Origin: Hypericum androsaemum
Taxonomy: Eukaryota; Streptophyta; Magnoliopsida; Malpighiales; Hypericaceae
Assembly: GCA_963995505.1 (NCBI GenBank)
Contig: OZ023195.1
Span: 868,001 to 932,000, forward strand
Reading direction: 5' to 3'
DNA: 64,000 nucleotides
Shown here: one piece after another, positions 22,300 to 35,105 of the stretch
How the letters are laid out: each line of letters starts with the position of its first letter
Numbering within the stretch: the stretch's first letter is position 1
Notes under the pieces: model-generated
Seen by the model: the letters and a program-made list of their open reading frames with translations, nothing else
Databases searched by the model: none
What the model was told of the DNA's origin: nothing
Position numbers and translations under genes: made by a program

Positions 22300-22950
22300 T
22301 CCAAAGATTCTAAATGACTAAAAACTCGATTCGGAAAATTAAGATAAATGAGGGAGCTTTACAATATAATTTTACAGCATCATGAGAAAAGGTTACAAGC
22401 AGTAACGCACACAACCAACAGAATGAGTCCCTCAAGTGTACACATCTTACAAAATAGAGAACTAACAAAAGATTAGAAACTGCAAGCACCAAGCTAGGTC
22501 CAGTAAAATTCCAAGTCGCCGATGATTCTCCAGGAATGCAGGCGGAGAAGCACCCTGTAGCAGAAGATGAAGGTTGATGAGGTTTGCCTCATTAGGATGC
22601 TTCTGTACTCGTCGAATCTCCGGCCAAGAAACAATTGGAAGTCGACCACAGCCCATAGAACCCACGGGAGGAAGGAGACAATGATCTGAGGGCTTCTGGT
22701 TAACCTCGAACTCGACAGATTTAGTTTCGAGGAGTGAGGTTGAAGATAGTCAATCAGGAAAAGCTATTTGTAGGTTTCAGAAGGAACGAGGATTGCAGGT
22801 CTTGCCGTCGATTCCATGTCTCGCCGTCGATTCAAGGCCTCTCTCTCGTCACCGGCGGCAGCGAATCCCTTCCTCACCAGCGGTTCCGACCTGGCACAGC
22901 GTCGTTAGAGAGAAATTGTCGTCGGCTCGCCGTCACCATCGTCGTTGATC
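22300..22950 (-). other. Possible remnant or hypothetical gene, unrecognised
   Basis: On the - strand a CT-rich stretch (about 23020-22975) precedes an ATG near 22945. Further on (about 22690-22500) one frame reads as a plausible peptide (…FLPWVLWAVVDF… with RRFDEYRSILMRQ) that ends at a stop after EFYWT. The intervening frame is not continuous, so introns or decay would be needed. I recognise no family. It may be non-coding. Confidence 0.2.
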
Positions 22951-23380
22951 TGGATTGGAGTTTTAATTAGGATTGAGATAGAGAGAGAAAGAGGGAGAGA
23001 GAAAGAGGGAGAGAGAGACATGAATGAGGGGATGAGAGAAGGAAGAAAAGAGGGAAAGGGTAAAAAGACGAAAATAGCCTGAACGAATTAATACCGTTAG
23101 ATCTCTCTTGCTAAAATTTTAATAACGTAGAGGGTGAGGATCACATCCTGTACGGGCCGGATTGGGCCTATTAGAGTCCGGACATAATCCGGCACCTCAT
23201 TTCTCATAGTGCTTCCATCAGTTTTTATTTTATTTTGTCAGCGATACAATCAAATATATATTTTTCACTTTTAATAACGTAGATATATCTGATAAGTGAT
23301 CATCCATTCTGATAAGGCACATAAGGGTGTATTTCTACATAATCCACAGAGTCATTATTGGGACTTTCCTTAGCTCTATT

Positions 23381-25412
23381 CTATATTCCTTGTGGTGCTG
23401 ATACTTCCAGAGGTATTCCTGGTGTAGGCAGCAGCACTTTCGAATCCGGTAGTTCCTTTGCCAGAAGTTCCTACATCAGCAAAAGGATTTCATATCACAA
23501 GTCAGTATCCGCGGATCAAACTAGCACTTGTTATAACGAACGGTACAAATGAGTGACGTGGTAATCTCAACATAAAAAATGCACGTGCTAGTGTAGCGTC
23601 CTTAAAGTTTCAACTTTGCGTCATATCGGGCAAGAGAGAAAAGGAACTTCTGCAGGACAACTACTCGTTTCCCTTTCACTCGTATCGATTGCTAACGATC
23701 TCTTGATATTGTTGAGCAAGATACGGTGTCTGTGAAAAAAATTCAGAAGACTGTACCGTGAACGATTCCATGGTTCCCTCTGATTGAACGATACTGGCGA
23801 GGAACCCTTTGCTGTCAAGATCTCCATTCTTCATCGGAACGATAAACCTTGTGGAAAAAAGCAACGAATCATAAGCGGGTTGTATCAAATCACGGATCAG
23901 TAAGTAACAGGGCGAAGAAGCAGTACTTAGCCTGTAGTGTTTTAGCAAGTTGAACTGCATCTTCTTGTCCTGAAACAAGTGTAAAGCTAGGAAGAAGCTG
24001 CTTTATGACAGGCGTGATAACAATGTCAGCGTGTTCCTTTCCCAGAAGTTCCTCGTTGTATACGCAATGAGGCTCGTAATAAAGAGTCAATTGGCCTTCC
24101 GGGGAACTCACAAGGTACCTGGAGCATACGATAGGGAAAAGAAGTCAATAAGAATACATAGAATAGAACTGCCACAATGTTGACGTTGAGAAGATGAACT
24201 TTTACCCATTCTCGGGACGCTGCCATGGAGGACCGAGAACGGGGCCTGCTGTCGCTTGAATTTTGACCTTGGTACCACCTCTACCTTCAATCTCTGAGCT
24301 CTGACCAGGCTCTAAATAGGTGACCTGAAAGAACCTGGAGCTATGGTTTGGGTTTCAAATTGGCATTACATTCAATAGACTACTTCCGTACTGTCTGACT
24401 TCTTTAAGCATACAAAGTGGAATCATCTTGGTTGCACAGTTGTTGAAACCATGTATGTAGCCTTTACAGACGGACGGATAGGATAATGAGTTTGGATTCC
24501 TAAATCTATCCGTGTTACTCATCGAATTAGATACGTCACGGAGAGTTCAGTTCAGTTCCACCACAAGTGGTTGATTTCATCAGGGAAAAAAGACAACACT
24601 CACATTGGCAAAAAGAGGGTCAAGCAGGGGCTTAGCATTAGGGGTTGCTATGACCTTAACATCCGGGGACTTCCGAGAAAGCGGTTTCAAAGTCTTCAAA
24701 TGGCAATGGTCATCCAGGCTTTGTGTAATCAATAAGAGATCCAGCTCAGGAAGATCATCAAGCTGCAAATAGATTTCCAGATTTTAAAAAACAAAAAATA
24801 TAATATTTGAGAACAACCAACATCCATATCTGCCCCCCCACCCCGTTCAGTAAGAGTACCTTAAAGTTCTTGAGCACCTTCTTGGCAGCATCATAAAGCA
24901 AAGGGATTCCAAAATCCAAGTTTCCCACCAAAATTGGATCAACCAAAATTTTCACATCTCCAACTTCCCACAACCAACTATTTCCCTGATAGAGCCAGAA
25001 AAAGGAAACTTTACCAAAACCCTTCAAAACCATTCGGCTAAAAATGGAAACTTTAATTATCACCTCTAAGTAAGTTAGTCTGAAGACGTCATCAGCACCC
25101 GGAGAGCTTGACCCAACTGTGCTCTCCTCGGAGACAACAGCACAAACAGCTTTATTCAGTCTGCAACAAAAAATAAATAAATTTTGGAAATTTTGGTTTT
25201 AAAAAAAATGAAGGAAAAAAGGCTGTGGAAAAGGGTAAAGACAAGAACTTTAACCTGTTTCTTGGTAGCTTCCATGAGGAGGAACATATTAAGAGAGGGA
25301 AATTGTGAGATGGGCAGATTTGGGTGACTGGAGACGAGGGCTTGGGTTGGTTGGGCGGTGGTGGTCGGAAGGGAGTAGTCCAATGGAGAGAATTATTGCA
25401 CTGAAGAGCCAT
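23381..25412 (-). CDS. Plastid metallo-hydrolase/oxidoreductase (UlaG-like beta-lactamase fold)
   Basis: Eight exons in coding order: 25412-25255, 25160-25064, 24985-24860, 24762-24604, 24324-24206, 24118-23927, 23847-23757 and 23470-23381, giving 343 residues. The phases match and the introns have GT-AG ends. The first ~52 residues are rich in Ser, Pro and Asn with few acidic residues, consistent with a chloroplast transit peptide. The core begins at NSWLWEVGDVKILVDP, where UlaG/RNase Z-like enzymes have the 'WL…KILVDP' strand, followed by the metal-motif position TQSLDDHCH (140-148). The plant proteins of this type (for example Arabidopsis At1g29700) are annotated as metallo-hydrolase/oxidoreductase superfamily; the substrate is unknown. 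The two first His ligands of the canonical THxHxDH motif are Gln and Leu here. Its length is close to that of the family. The next gene upstream on the same strand is the BRO1-like gene, but plant genes are transcribed singly. Confidence 0.9.
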
Positions 25413-26429
25413 AACAAGCTATAGCTAACCTGAAGCCTTTTGGTGTTATTGGTTATCCTTCCTGGTAAAGTTCAAGGCTTCGATTTTCCGTTTTATGTTT
25501 AATTTTTTTGGTTTATAATTTTGATCGATTAATTCAGATTCGAGTTGTATCGCCAAAGACTCGAATTTGACAAGTTAGAACAAACTAAGAAAAATTTCTT
25601 TGGCAATTGATACTACAAGTACGGTTTACTCTTAAAAGTCGTTACTGCCTCGGTGGCATTGGATCTTCCCGCGAGTTCTGTCTCGCGCTCAACCGTCAGG
25701 CTTTTTACCGTTGTTAGTTTATCTTTTTTAACTTTCCATATCTATCATATTTTTTTTAATTGTATCTTTTTCGGTCGTCAATCTTATTTGAAATAGAGAG
25801 TTGTCAACTCTTTCTAGTAATAATTCTTCCAGTAGTATCTTCTCGTGAATCTTTACGTTAAATTCTGCCCCGACGATTGTTGATTTATCTTGAAGGGTTG
25901 GTAAAGTGTCGTAGTCGAAGTGAATTGTATATTATTATTTTTTTTAGAAGGAAATTGAATTGTATAATTCCAAAGTCCTGGTTTTGCCACCTGGGTGGGT
26001 GTAACTGAGCCACCCGTTTTTTGGATTTGGATCTATTTCCAGAATCCAGAAGATTTAAAAGGTCCACTTAGTAAGGTGGTTCACGAAGCCACAGTAGAGT
26101 TTTAACTTTAAAATCACGAATTATATAGTTCAAGTTTTCATAGTATAATATTTATTTCATATGACAGAGTATATAGCGAATAGAAATTTCACAAAACATA
26201 AAAAAAAAAATAAGGAAAGTAGAGCATACTGATGCTTAAGTTCTCAAACATTCAAATTTCAATAATATCCGACTATCCGCTAAGATATTTAATAAAATTG
26301 TGTATTGTCTTCAAATATAATGACTTCAAGCTCAAATGACAAGCAAAAACCCTTTTCCTGTACAAATTCAACCCTCGAACTGCAGACTTGCAAGTAAAAT
26401 AGAGAAGAAGCATCTTCCATTGTATTTGA
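25413..26429. other. Spacer between two - strand genes
   Basis: About 1 kb, AT-rich. It should contain the promoter of the metallo-hydrolase gene and the 3' end of the BRO1-like gene. No further gene is seen. Confidence 0.5.
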
Positions 26430-28833
26430 CTACATCTTAAAGGAAAGTTCTCCTTCCCGTTTCGTAGGGTGATAGGTTTCCATCTTCACTATTCTATGGC
26501 CTAGTGGTAACGGTAACGCGTCTCCGGTAGCAATCTTATCGTGCCACACGAACTCGTTCTCGTGCTCGAACTTCCTGAGGGTATCTGCAGCACGTTTGAT
26601 TTCCTTATTGAAGACGGATTTCCAGGAATCCTCCCCCGGCATTTTTTGTTTAATGTTTCTTAGAGCATCCCGAAGAACACCAATGCCGGTGCCAATTTGG
26701 CTGTCGTTCTTCAAAACTTCTGCAGCATACATCTGGCTTCGCAACTCGTGCAGAGCTCTGCAAGATGATATGTACTCCTACACAAAAGTTTAGGGAGCTT
26801 ACATAAGGTGATGAACATCAATCAATTAACAAAGTAAATCAGGACACATGCCATTGTTCATACAAGAGGGTATTTGATAGTCTCGAGTTGCAACCTCAGT
26901 CGGAACTTAAGATGATTTAACTCAGCTTCTTACACTATACCGTGGCCTTAGAATATGCTGTGCAGAAGCACTTTTCAAATGGGGTGTTCTCTGATTTGGG
27001 AATTAATCTATCAATAGGGAAATCTAACAAGTTCCAGAAAACGTCTGGCTTTATTTTGATGAATAAGGAAAACCACACAATGATATGAACTCACTAAGTT
27101 GCAAGATAAGCTGCAACTGGTAAAACTCAGACACCAACATGACACACACTCGATACATACCATAAAGCGTGGCAAGATGTTCTTGCACTCCCCGATGCAT
27201 ACAGCGCTAGTGGCTTCGCCAAGTAATTCTGCAACGCCATAGTGCAGCTTTGCCAAGACACTCGAACTGGTATTACCCATTTCTTCAGCTTTCTTTATGT
27301 ATACAGCCTACCAAATCGAGATATTACCAAAGATTATGGGAGTCATTTCAAAATTGATGTCCAATGTTATATTTGAGCTTCAAAAGAAGAAAAGGGGAAG
27401 GGAACAATGATACTTGATGCTGGTTTGGAATAACTAATGAAGTACAAATAGCCATGCAGAAATCAGATGGCTGACCTGGGCCTGAGCCAAACAAATCAGA
27501 CTCATGGCAGAAGAGACAGATGATACAGCTTCTGGAGGTTTTTCAGTAGATATCACAAGCTGTAAAGATTGAAGAACTTCATGAGCCAGATAATGAAAAA
27601 CTCCGGACGCTTCCCTGAATACGCAGGCTGATTGCTTTAAGTCTACAACAATGGAAAGGCAACATATGGAACCTTATTGGTACAGTTATCGTTGTAAGCT
27701 CGCAAGAAAGACTCTGAACAGAACCACTAACTTCCTACCTGATAGGAGCAACTCCAGAGCCCTCTCCCAGAGGATTGTACCATAAAGGAAGAGGGCCATA
27801 CCAAGTTCAAATCGCACGTCGTCAATCTGATAGAATTTCGGGCCGGCCAGGCTAAAGAGGGACGAGGAACTAAGAGTGCTACTCCATCGTATTTTGAGCT
27901 TTGAAATCCACTGAACAATCTCCCTACTGTTTCCTGCTAGATCAACATGAGATACGAAACATTGCAATAATGATAAATAACGTTCCAGCCTCCGACTTTC
28001 CTGCAATTTAACAAAATTGCCAACTTCAAAACACAGTTACGCGACACAAAATTAACACGTGTTGAATAAAACTTTAACTTCTCGATTCAACTAATCAATG
28101 CCTCACTGTGTGTCTAATCATCTCAAGAGGTTATTGAAGCGTGATAATGTCGCTGGCCGGACAACTGCATATCAACTAAATAAGTGACTAGGATGATGAA
28201 GAAGATCGAAAGAGGGAACTTAACATCTTAGTACTTGACAGCAACCAGGTAATACAAAAAAAAAAAAAGAAAGGCCCACGAAGTTCCGGCCACGAATTCA
28301 TTACCTGCTCCCATCGAGAAGTCAGCCCCCCGGACATTTCTCTAGCTATCGCCTTAGAGATGGAGCTCGTTTCATTAACGGACTCCTCTATGATTTTACG
28401 TATGGAGCTCAACTCTTTGAGATGCTCTAGCGTTGCAGGATCGCGCACCGCAATAACATCTTCGAACACAATCTGTTGTCATCCACAAACAAATTCATTC
28501 AGACAAGACAGGAGCATGATCAAGACCTTAAACATACGCATAGACCATCATCTTAAGCACGTCCTTGCAGAGCATTAAATTACCAAGATACCCTAAATCA
28601 TTACTTCCTACAATACTCTGTCATAAACCCAACTCCAAGTCCATTCCTATTTAATTCTCAACTTAAAATTGAGCCCCCCTAAAAAAGCACCCATGAAACC
28701 ATAAGTTAAAGAAATACAAAGCTTCAAACCAAGAACAGGAGGAAAAAAAACCCAGAAATCTAAAGCTAGCGGAGAGTTAAAAAGTCACCTTCTTGGTTCT
28801 CAACTTGGCAAGGTCCCGGAATTGAAGCATCAT
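26430..28833 (-). CDS. BRO1-like domain protein
   Basis: Six exons in coding order: 28833-28789, 28472-28305, 28000-27739, 27642-27476, 27307-27161 and 26777-26430, giving 378 residues. All junctions keep phase. The protein starts MMLQFRDLAKLRTKK and is helical throughout. Recognisable BRO1-type blocks are RFELGMALFLYGTILWERALELLLS (about 130-155), a Leu/Gln/Ala-rich helix ending AMSLICLAQAQ, the segment VYIKKAEEMGNTSSSVLAKLHYGVAELLGEA, and a C-terminal AYHPTKREG-like end (METYHPTKREGELSF). BRO1 domains scaffold endosomal ESCRT-III function in ALIX-type proteins; the short plant proteins of this class (annotated 'endosomal targeting BRO1-like') have only this domain. No V-domain or Pro-rich tail is present. 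The start was chosen at the first of two adjacent ATGs. The exact biological role is not established. Confidence 0.88.
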
Positions 28834-29359
28834 CCTCAATTGGGAAACCGCGTCAGAGCGGAGTTGACCCTTTTCTTTGAACAGTTGGCTCTTCTATATG
28901 ACGGACGTCGGAGTTTTGGGGTGTCGTTTTCGGTGGTAATTTCCTTGTATTGTTTCTGCGTTTTGGTTTCCTTCTCCACCAAGAATTCGAATCAGTGTGG
29001 GATTATAAATTTTATATGGGATTTAATTAGGAGGCGTGCATGTGGAGGGAGATGTTCAATTGACATTGGGCCCTGATGGGCTCCCGCGGGATTGATACCG
29101 ACATTCTCTTCTTTTTTTTAATATAGTTGAAACCATATTGTATCAAAAGACTAACCGAATTGACTAATATCGATTTGAATTAGATAATATTTTTTGAAGG
29201 GGAGCAAAATTCTCTGAAGTCAAAACAAATATTTAATACATCATTTTCAAGGGTTAGATCTCGATGACTTTTTAATTATTTAGAAAAACTCTCTCATTGC
29301 ATGAAAAAAACAATAATAATACCAAACAAATTAAAAAATAAAATGGTAATAAGACTTGA
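28834..29359. other. Upstream region of BRO1-like gene
   Basis: Likely promoter and 5' leader of the - strand gene, then AT-rich DNA up to the gypsy insertion site. The + strand ORF at 28822-29076 overlaps the BRO1 start region and is not supported. Confidence 0.5.
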
Positions 29360-29364
29360 ACAAC

Positions 29365-30923
29365 TGATGAGTGTGTAAACGCTCATGATTTGTCATATGT
29401 TTCGTACGTGTTTAGTCATAATTTAAGTTATTTTTATCATGTCATGTCATGTCTTATGATCGTTTTAGTATGTTTATGTTCGGGAATGGATTTCTACCTA
29501 TTGTCATATTTTGTGATAGGAAATGAGGCTCAATGAAGGCCATTGAACAGACAATTTCGAGGGACTATGTTGCAAGAGCCATAACTTTCTACTCGAGCAT
29601 CGGATTATAACGAATGAGATATCGTTGGAAAGCTAAAAGAGATATCTACATTTTCTCTTTTATAGTCAAAACCAAATTCGTAGAGGAAGAGGATCAAAAA
29701 TAAAAAATACGAAGATTCGATGAAGCTGTGCAGCCCAACTAGCGACGGGGAGTTAACTAGCGGCCGCCAGTGAAATTGGAAGGCCTCCCCATTGCTAATG
29801 AACTAGCGACCGCTAGTAAGGGGACCGGGAATGTTTATTGAAGACCCAACTAGCGGCCGCAAGTTCATTAGCGGCCGCTAGTTGTCCGAAGCTGAGACTT
29901 TCCAGACTTCCTAATTTGCTAGGAATTTGATTCGTTTCCTATTTATTCGACTCTGTTACGGGCCAAATAACATAAATATATTATTATTTGGCTAGTTAAA
30001 CTTCTAATTTAGATTAACCTCCTCTAGGTTTTCCTAATTTTGTATTAGATTCGTGGCTATATATAAGCCTTAGGGAGACAATCGGGAGGCAGACAATTCA
30101 CGGGAGAATTGAGAACAGCCTTTAGAGCTTAATAAAGGGACGGTTCCAGTTAGCACGGGGAAAGGATTGGCAAAGCTTGATCATCACGACTAAGCTTTCT
30201 CTACCTCTACCTTTATGTTAATTGCTATCATGTTCTTCGTTAATCTTTTGTGCTTTGTCAACATGCTTAGCGAGTAGTTCTCTCGTGAGTGCGATCCCCT
30301 AATTATGTGATTACTTGTCTATGTTAGCTATGGTTTGATTATTTTTCGTAGTAGTTGTCAATTGATGATCTTAATGCTTAATCTAACTTGATCACTTAGA
30401 TTATGATATTTAGTTGATAATAATGGACCGGAAGGCATTAGAATCAACGGAAGAGTCAATTGATATGTCTTAAAGTATTAATGAGGAATCTTGATACTAA
30501 GGGATAACCCGATAGGAGTTAACTTCACAAATGAGTTTAGTTTAGTTCTTGGTCTAATTAATGAGCGGAAGCGTTGGTTAGTAATCATGGTCTACTCTAG
30601 CTTAGTTTTGTCATCCTAATGAGCGGAAGCGTTAGGGAGATGCACTAAAACACTCCGGGTACTAGTTAGAACTTCATAAAAACCATAGTCTCGACATAGA
30701 TGGGTAGTCCATAAGAGTATCGTGCTCGTTTATCTCCATTGATTTACAACTCGTCTTTTATTTGCGTTTCCGATCTAGTTTTATTTACTTTACAATCTTT
30801 TAATTTTCCTGCTTCACATAATTATTTGCATTGATTTTATGTTCAACCCTCAGTTCGAAACCCTACTTACTCACTATACTATTTGATTGTGCGTTTAATT
30901 GCTTATCAATTTTGCGTACATTA
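29365..30923 (+). repeat. 5' LTR of gypsy element
   Basis: 1559 bp. It includes a TATATATAAGCC promoter-like site near 30057 and TTAATAAAGGG near 30128. A cluster of ACTAGCGGCCGC-type motifs lies at about 29750-29882. Confidence 0.93.
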
Positions 30924-30925
30924 AA

Positions 30926-30943
30926 TTGGCGCCGTCAACACGG
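30926..30943 (+). other. Primer-binding site
   Basis: TTGGCGCCGTCAACACGG lies 2 bp inside the 5' LTR end. Its first bases match the TGGCGCC start common in plant gypsy elements primed by tRNA-Asp; the rest is divergent. Confidence 0.65.
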
Positions 30944-31037
30944 AACTGAGATTTTAGGACATAAACTCAATAGCACTTGGTTTTGTGTGGCAAACTTGCT
31001 GATTTCGTGTGATTTCTTTTTCAGGATTCTCTAGTGC

Positions 31038-32283
31038 ATGCCAAGAATCCTGAGTGAAGGACTAGACCTTGACACAGACACTGTGCTTGAGGTTGACATC
31101 GGAGTACTCAAAAGGACAATTAGGCGTGAAAAGAGGGACCAAGCAAGATCAATGGCACAAAATCAGGAAGATGGAGCACTCCAAGCTGTAGGAGACGCGC
31201 CACGCAGAAGGACGCTACTAGAATCATCTGTTCCCACCTGGAATGGAAATCCTAATGGTTTACGACAACCAGCTGTAGGTCCCAATGCTTTTTAGATTCC
31301 AGCAGCAGTTGTAGGACTACTGCAAAACTCGGTCCAATTTGGCGGCTTGCCAAGTGAAGATCCTCAAGACTATCTCTCTCGATTTGAGGACATCTGCAAC
31401 ATCATGAAGTTCCAAGGGGTCAATGATGATGTCTTGAAGCTGCGCCTCTTTCACTTTTCTTTGAAAGATAGTGCTCGTGTTTGGTACAACAAGTTGAAAG
31501 GAGAGACGATTCATAGTTGGAATGATCTGGCCCATGCTTTCCTCCGGAAGTTCTTTTCTATGGCCAAGTCAGCCAAACTCTTGCAAGAAATCAACACGTT
31601 CATCCAAGAAGATGGGGAGAGCATCTATAAAGCCTGGGAACGGTTCACGGATCTCCAAATTGCCTTCCCTCAACATGGTATAACTCAAGACAACCTCATG
31701 AAAATCTTCTACAACAGGTTAGATGGCCCATCCCGTGATCATATTGATGCCTCCTCTCAAGGGGTGTTCTTGAGGAAGACTACTGATGAGGCTGCTCGCT
31801 TAATGGAAGAAATGGCTGAAGTCAATGGTATGTGACCAAAAGAACGTGCTAGGCAACCACGTAAGGAAGCAGCCCGAGGAGTACTCGAAGTAAATGCCAA
31901 CATGAAGCTCGAAGCTCAAATAGAAGCACTTACCAAATTACTTGACAAGTTGACCAAGGACAAGGAACATGCAGCTGTGGTGCAAGATACTTGTCAGCTT
32001 TGCAAAAGGGCACATCCCACAACTGACTGTCCAATGTTGGAAGAGATCCAGGCCATTACTGATAGAACACCACCAGGAATGGGCTACTCACAATAAGCTA
32101 ATGCTCAGCCAAATTTCTCTCGATTTGGTCAGCAAACACACAACACTAGTGCCCAGCAAGACTGCAGGAAACCATATTTGGGCGAGCAAGTCAAGAAAAT
32201 GGGTGACAAGATCGATAAGTTAGTGGGGGTAGTTCAGCAGTCCATCCAACAACAAAGTATAACTGTGCAGCGGATGGATTGTT
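31038..32283 (+). pseudogene. gypsy gag, interrupted
   Basis: One frame (31038, 31347 and 31902 starts are all in phase) encodes a retrotransposon gag. It is broken by TAG at 31293-31295, TGA at 31833-31835 and TAA at 32094-32096, after which the frame changes. The capsid portion is clear in DPQDYLSRFEDICNIMKFQG, LRLFHFSLKDSARVWYNKL and WNDLAHAFLRKFF, then YKAWERFTDLQ and FYNRLDG, all typical of plant Athila-like gag. A CQLCKRAHPTTDCP segment near 31996-32040 resembles a modified zinc knuckle. Not functional as read. Confidence 0.88.
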
Positions 32284-33309
32284 GTGAAGCACGTCAACAA
32301 GAGCTTTGAGACATACCTAAAGGGGCAAGCCACGCAACTTAAGAAGATGGAGATCGAACTCGGAAATTTGGCTGCAGCAAATACTCAAAGGGAAATAGGT
32401 GCTCTACCTAGCAACACCGAGTCAAACCCGCGAGGACAGGTGATGGCTATCACATTGAGGAGTATGAACGAGGACGATGAACCATATATTCCTCCACCAC
32501 CTTATGTCCCTCCACCTCCATTCCTGCGAAGACTCTGGAGAAAGCCACCACTTGAGAACAAACTCACTTCAAAAGAATGTGCCGAACCAATCAAGTCAGC
32601 CATAGAGGATGAGGTAGTTACTGAGAAGAAGGAGCAACCAGCCTATATCAGTGCAAAAAAGGATTCTTATGTTCCTCCACCATCACCTCAACAAGTCAAG
32701 AATGAAGTAGTGATCGATGAGAAGGCTCTTGAATTTATAGAGACGATGGAAGACATTCAAAGCCATGTCTCCTTCTTAGAGATGTTAGATCAAAGACCAC
32801 AATATGCTGAGTTCCTCAAAGAGATCATCGCAAGGAAGAAGAAGCGAAATGACAACAAGACGACTCCTTTGGTAGCAAATGACAGACCACCAAAATTAAA
32901 GGATCCAGGGAGTTTTACTATTCCTTGCACTATTAATGGTGTTCAGTTTCCACATTGCTTATGCGATTTGGGTGCCAATATTAATCTTATGCCTTTAGCT
33001 ACTTTCAGGAAACTCAAATTAGGGGATGTCACACCAACATCTTTCAGGCTTCAGCTGGCTGATCAAACTATGAAGAACCCCTTTGGAATCGTAGAGGATG
33101 TGATAATCAAAGTCGACAAGTCTCTCATACCTGTATATTTTGTGGTGCTAGACTATGCTACCAATGAAAGTTACTCATTAATTCTGGGACGTTCATTCCT
33201 TAACACTTGTCATGCAATGGTGGATGTTCATAAGGGCAAGCTACTTCTCCACATAGGCCCAGATAAAATAGAGTTCCAAGTAACCGATAAATACCTCCAT
33301 CCACCATAG
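32284..33309 (+). pseudogene. gypsy gag C-terminus plus aspartic protease
   Basis: An open frame of 341 codons. The first half is charged and Pro-rich (PPPPYVPPPP), linking gag to the protease. The protease domain occupies roughly residues 190-325: PGSFTIPCTINGV, the active-site position CDLGANINLMP (Asp-Leu-Gly-Ala rather than the common Asp-Thr/Ser-Gly-Ala), and the later LILGRSFLNTC motif. The frame ends with a stop right after the protease, where a polymerase would normally follow. Because it lies out of frame with the broken gag and lacks pol, it is treated as part of a defective element, although this segment itself has no stops. Confidence 0.85.
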
Positions 33310-35105
33310 TACCACAGGGAGTAACAAAGTCAAGCTAACGACTCTAAATTAGCACGTTTAGTATTTAAGTTTTCTTTATTTTTGTATTTGCTTCAATAAT
33401 GTTATTTTGATTTGGTGTTTTAATGGTCCCAGTAGGAGGTTTAGATAAGAGCAAACTAGATTTCAACGGAGCTCGCCAGTCCATACACAAACTTTGTTGC
33501 GCAAAAAGACAATTAGAGCGAAACACCACCAACCTTCCCCACCGCCTCCTATCAATTGACAGGGCAGTACCAGTCCTTTCCTCTGTTCCTCTATGTTATG
33601 TGTCAGTTTTGTGCCTCATGATGTTCATGTTCGTGTGTGTGATGTTGTTGGTGTCTTGGCCTACATTGAGGACAATGTGTTCAATAAGTGTGGGGGGGTC
33701 AACGTGCGGTTTCGTTTTGGTTTGGCATATGTGATCGAGTCTAGATCTGGATTTAGGATTGTGTTTGTGATTGAAGTGGTATATTTAAAGTAAATGATGA
33801 ATCTCCCCCTTGAATTTTTGAACTTTTGTTAGAAGTTAAACCTCATACTGTGTTAGGAATCAAGTTTGAGTACGATGAGTAGGAACGTGTAGGAACAACA
33901 CCCTTGGTTGTTTAGGTTAGTGGTTGCACTTGGTAGATTATACTAGCGACATTGATGAGTGACCTTGTGAGATTTTAGAGCCGAAGGAGGAGACAACCGT
34001 CTTCGTATAGCATGAGGTGCTTACATTGCTCCGGTCATCGGGTTTCATGCCATCACTTGGTATCGTTTTGGTGGTGTGGGTGTAAGTGTAAGTGACAGGA
34101 CGGGGGCCATCTTTGATTTTGAGCCTAGAGCCTTAGAGCTGAAAATCCTGTATATCCCTTGTTTACACACGTTGAGCTTAAGCCTTTTTCCTTGAAATAT
34201 TATATGTAAGCCAATATGTAAGCCCTATATCCACAATCTTACCCACCTTTGATCACTTTGGTCCGAGGATACATTAGGTCTTAATCTTTGGGGTATTATT
34301 GTAAGGGTTCATTTGATAGAATAGCTCGGGAATAAACAATGGGGTAATGAGTAGAATTGAGGCCGACAAAGAAGCCAAGACCAGTTGCCTTTGATGTGTA
34401 ATGTGCTGAATGGGTGTGATTGAGGAAGGTTGTGAAAAAAAAAGTAAAAAAAAGAAAGAAAGGAGAAAAAAAAGTGAAAAAGTGATGAAAAGGGAATGTG
34501 AAAGTTGGGAATGGGACAAACGTTGAATGATGGAAAGTGGAAAGTTTGGAAAGAGGTTGGAAGGCGAATAAATGGCACGGCTCGAGCTATGTGGTCAATA
34601 GGATTTGGGTGTAATCTTGGGATGAGTGCATATTAGATATAGTGTGAGGTATTTAGAGTAGACGAGAGCTAGAACATTTTTGTGAGCTCCTTAGCCGGGT
34701 GGTTTAGCTACCTCCCACATATATGATCCTCACCTGACCCTAACCCCATTACAACCCAATGAAAAGTCCCCTTGATCATGAGCCCCATATTTATCGAGGC
34801 ACCACTGAGTGAGACGTATGAAACTTTGAGATCCCGTACGTGTACGCGAGTGATAGGTAGTTGACTACTCATATATGTGAGCTTAAATTTATGAACCTCT
34901 GAGTGGTCAACCTTCTAGTGTAATCTACTAAGTGCGAAAACTGGGTTAAACCATTAAAGATGCGGTGTCAACACGTTCTTACTCCTTGTGCTCAAGGAAG
35001 TGAACTAATTGGTTGTGGGGTGGTCTTTTAATAAGAGTTTGAAAGTTTGGGTGTGTGTCTGATGTGCCTTACTTGAGGACAAGCAAGAAAATAAGTGTGG
35101 GGGTG
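33310..35105 (+). other. Non-coding 3' interior of gypsy element
   Basis: 1.8 kb between protease and 3' LTR. It shows no polymerase motif and only short ORFs. A Ser/Phe-rich - strand ORF (34274-34578) reflects an A/G-rich tract, not a gene. The GTGTGGGGGTG tract at its end is the likely polypurine primer. Confidence 0.7.

Noticed and set aside
34274..34578. Ser/Phe-rich - strand ORFs
   Set aside because: They arise from an A/G-rich tract in the non-coding interior of the gypsy element.
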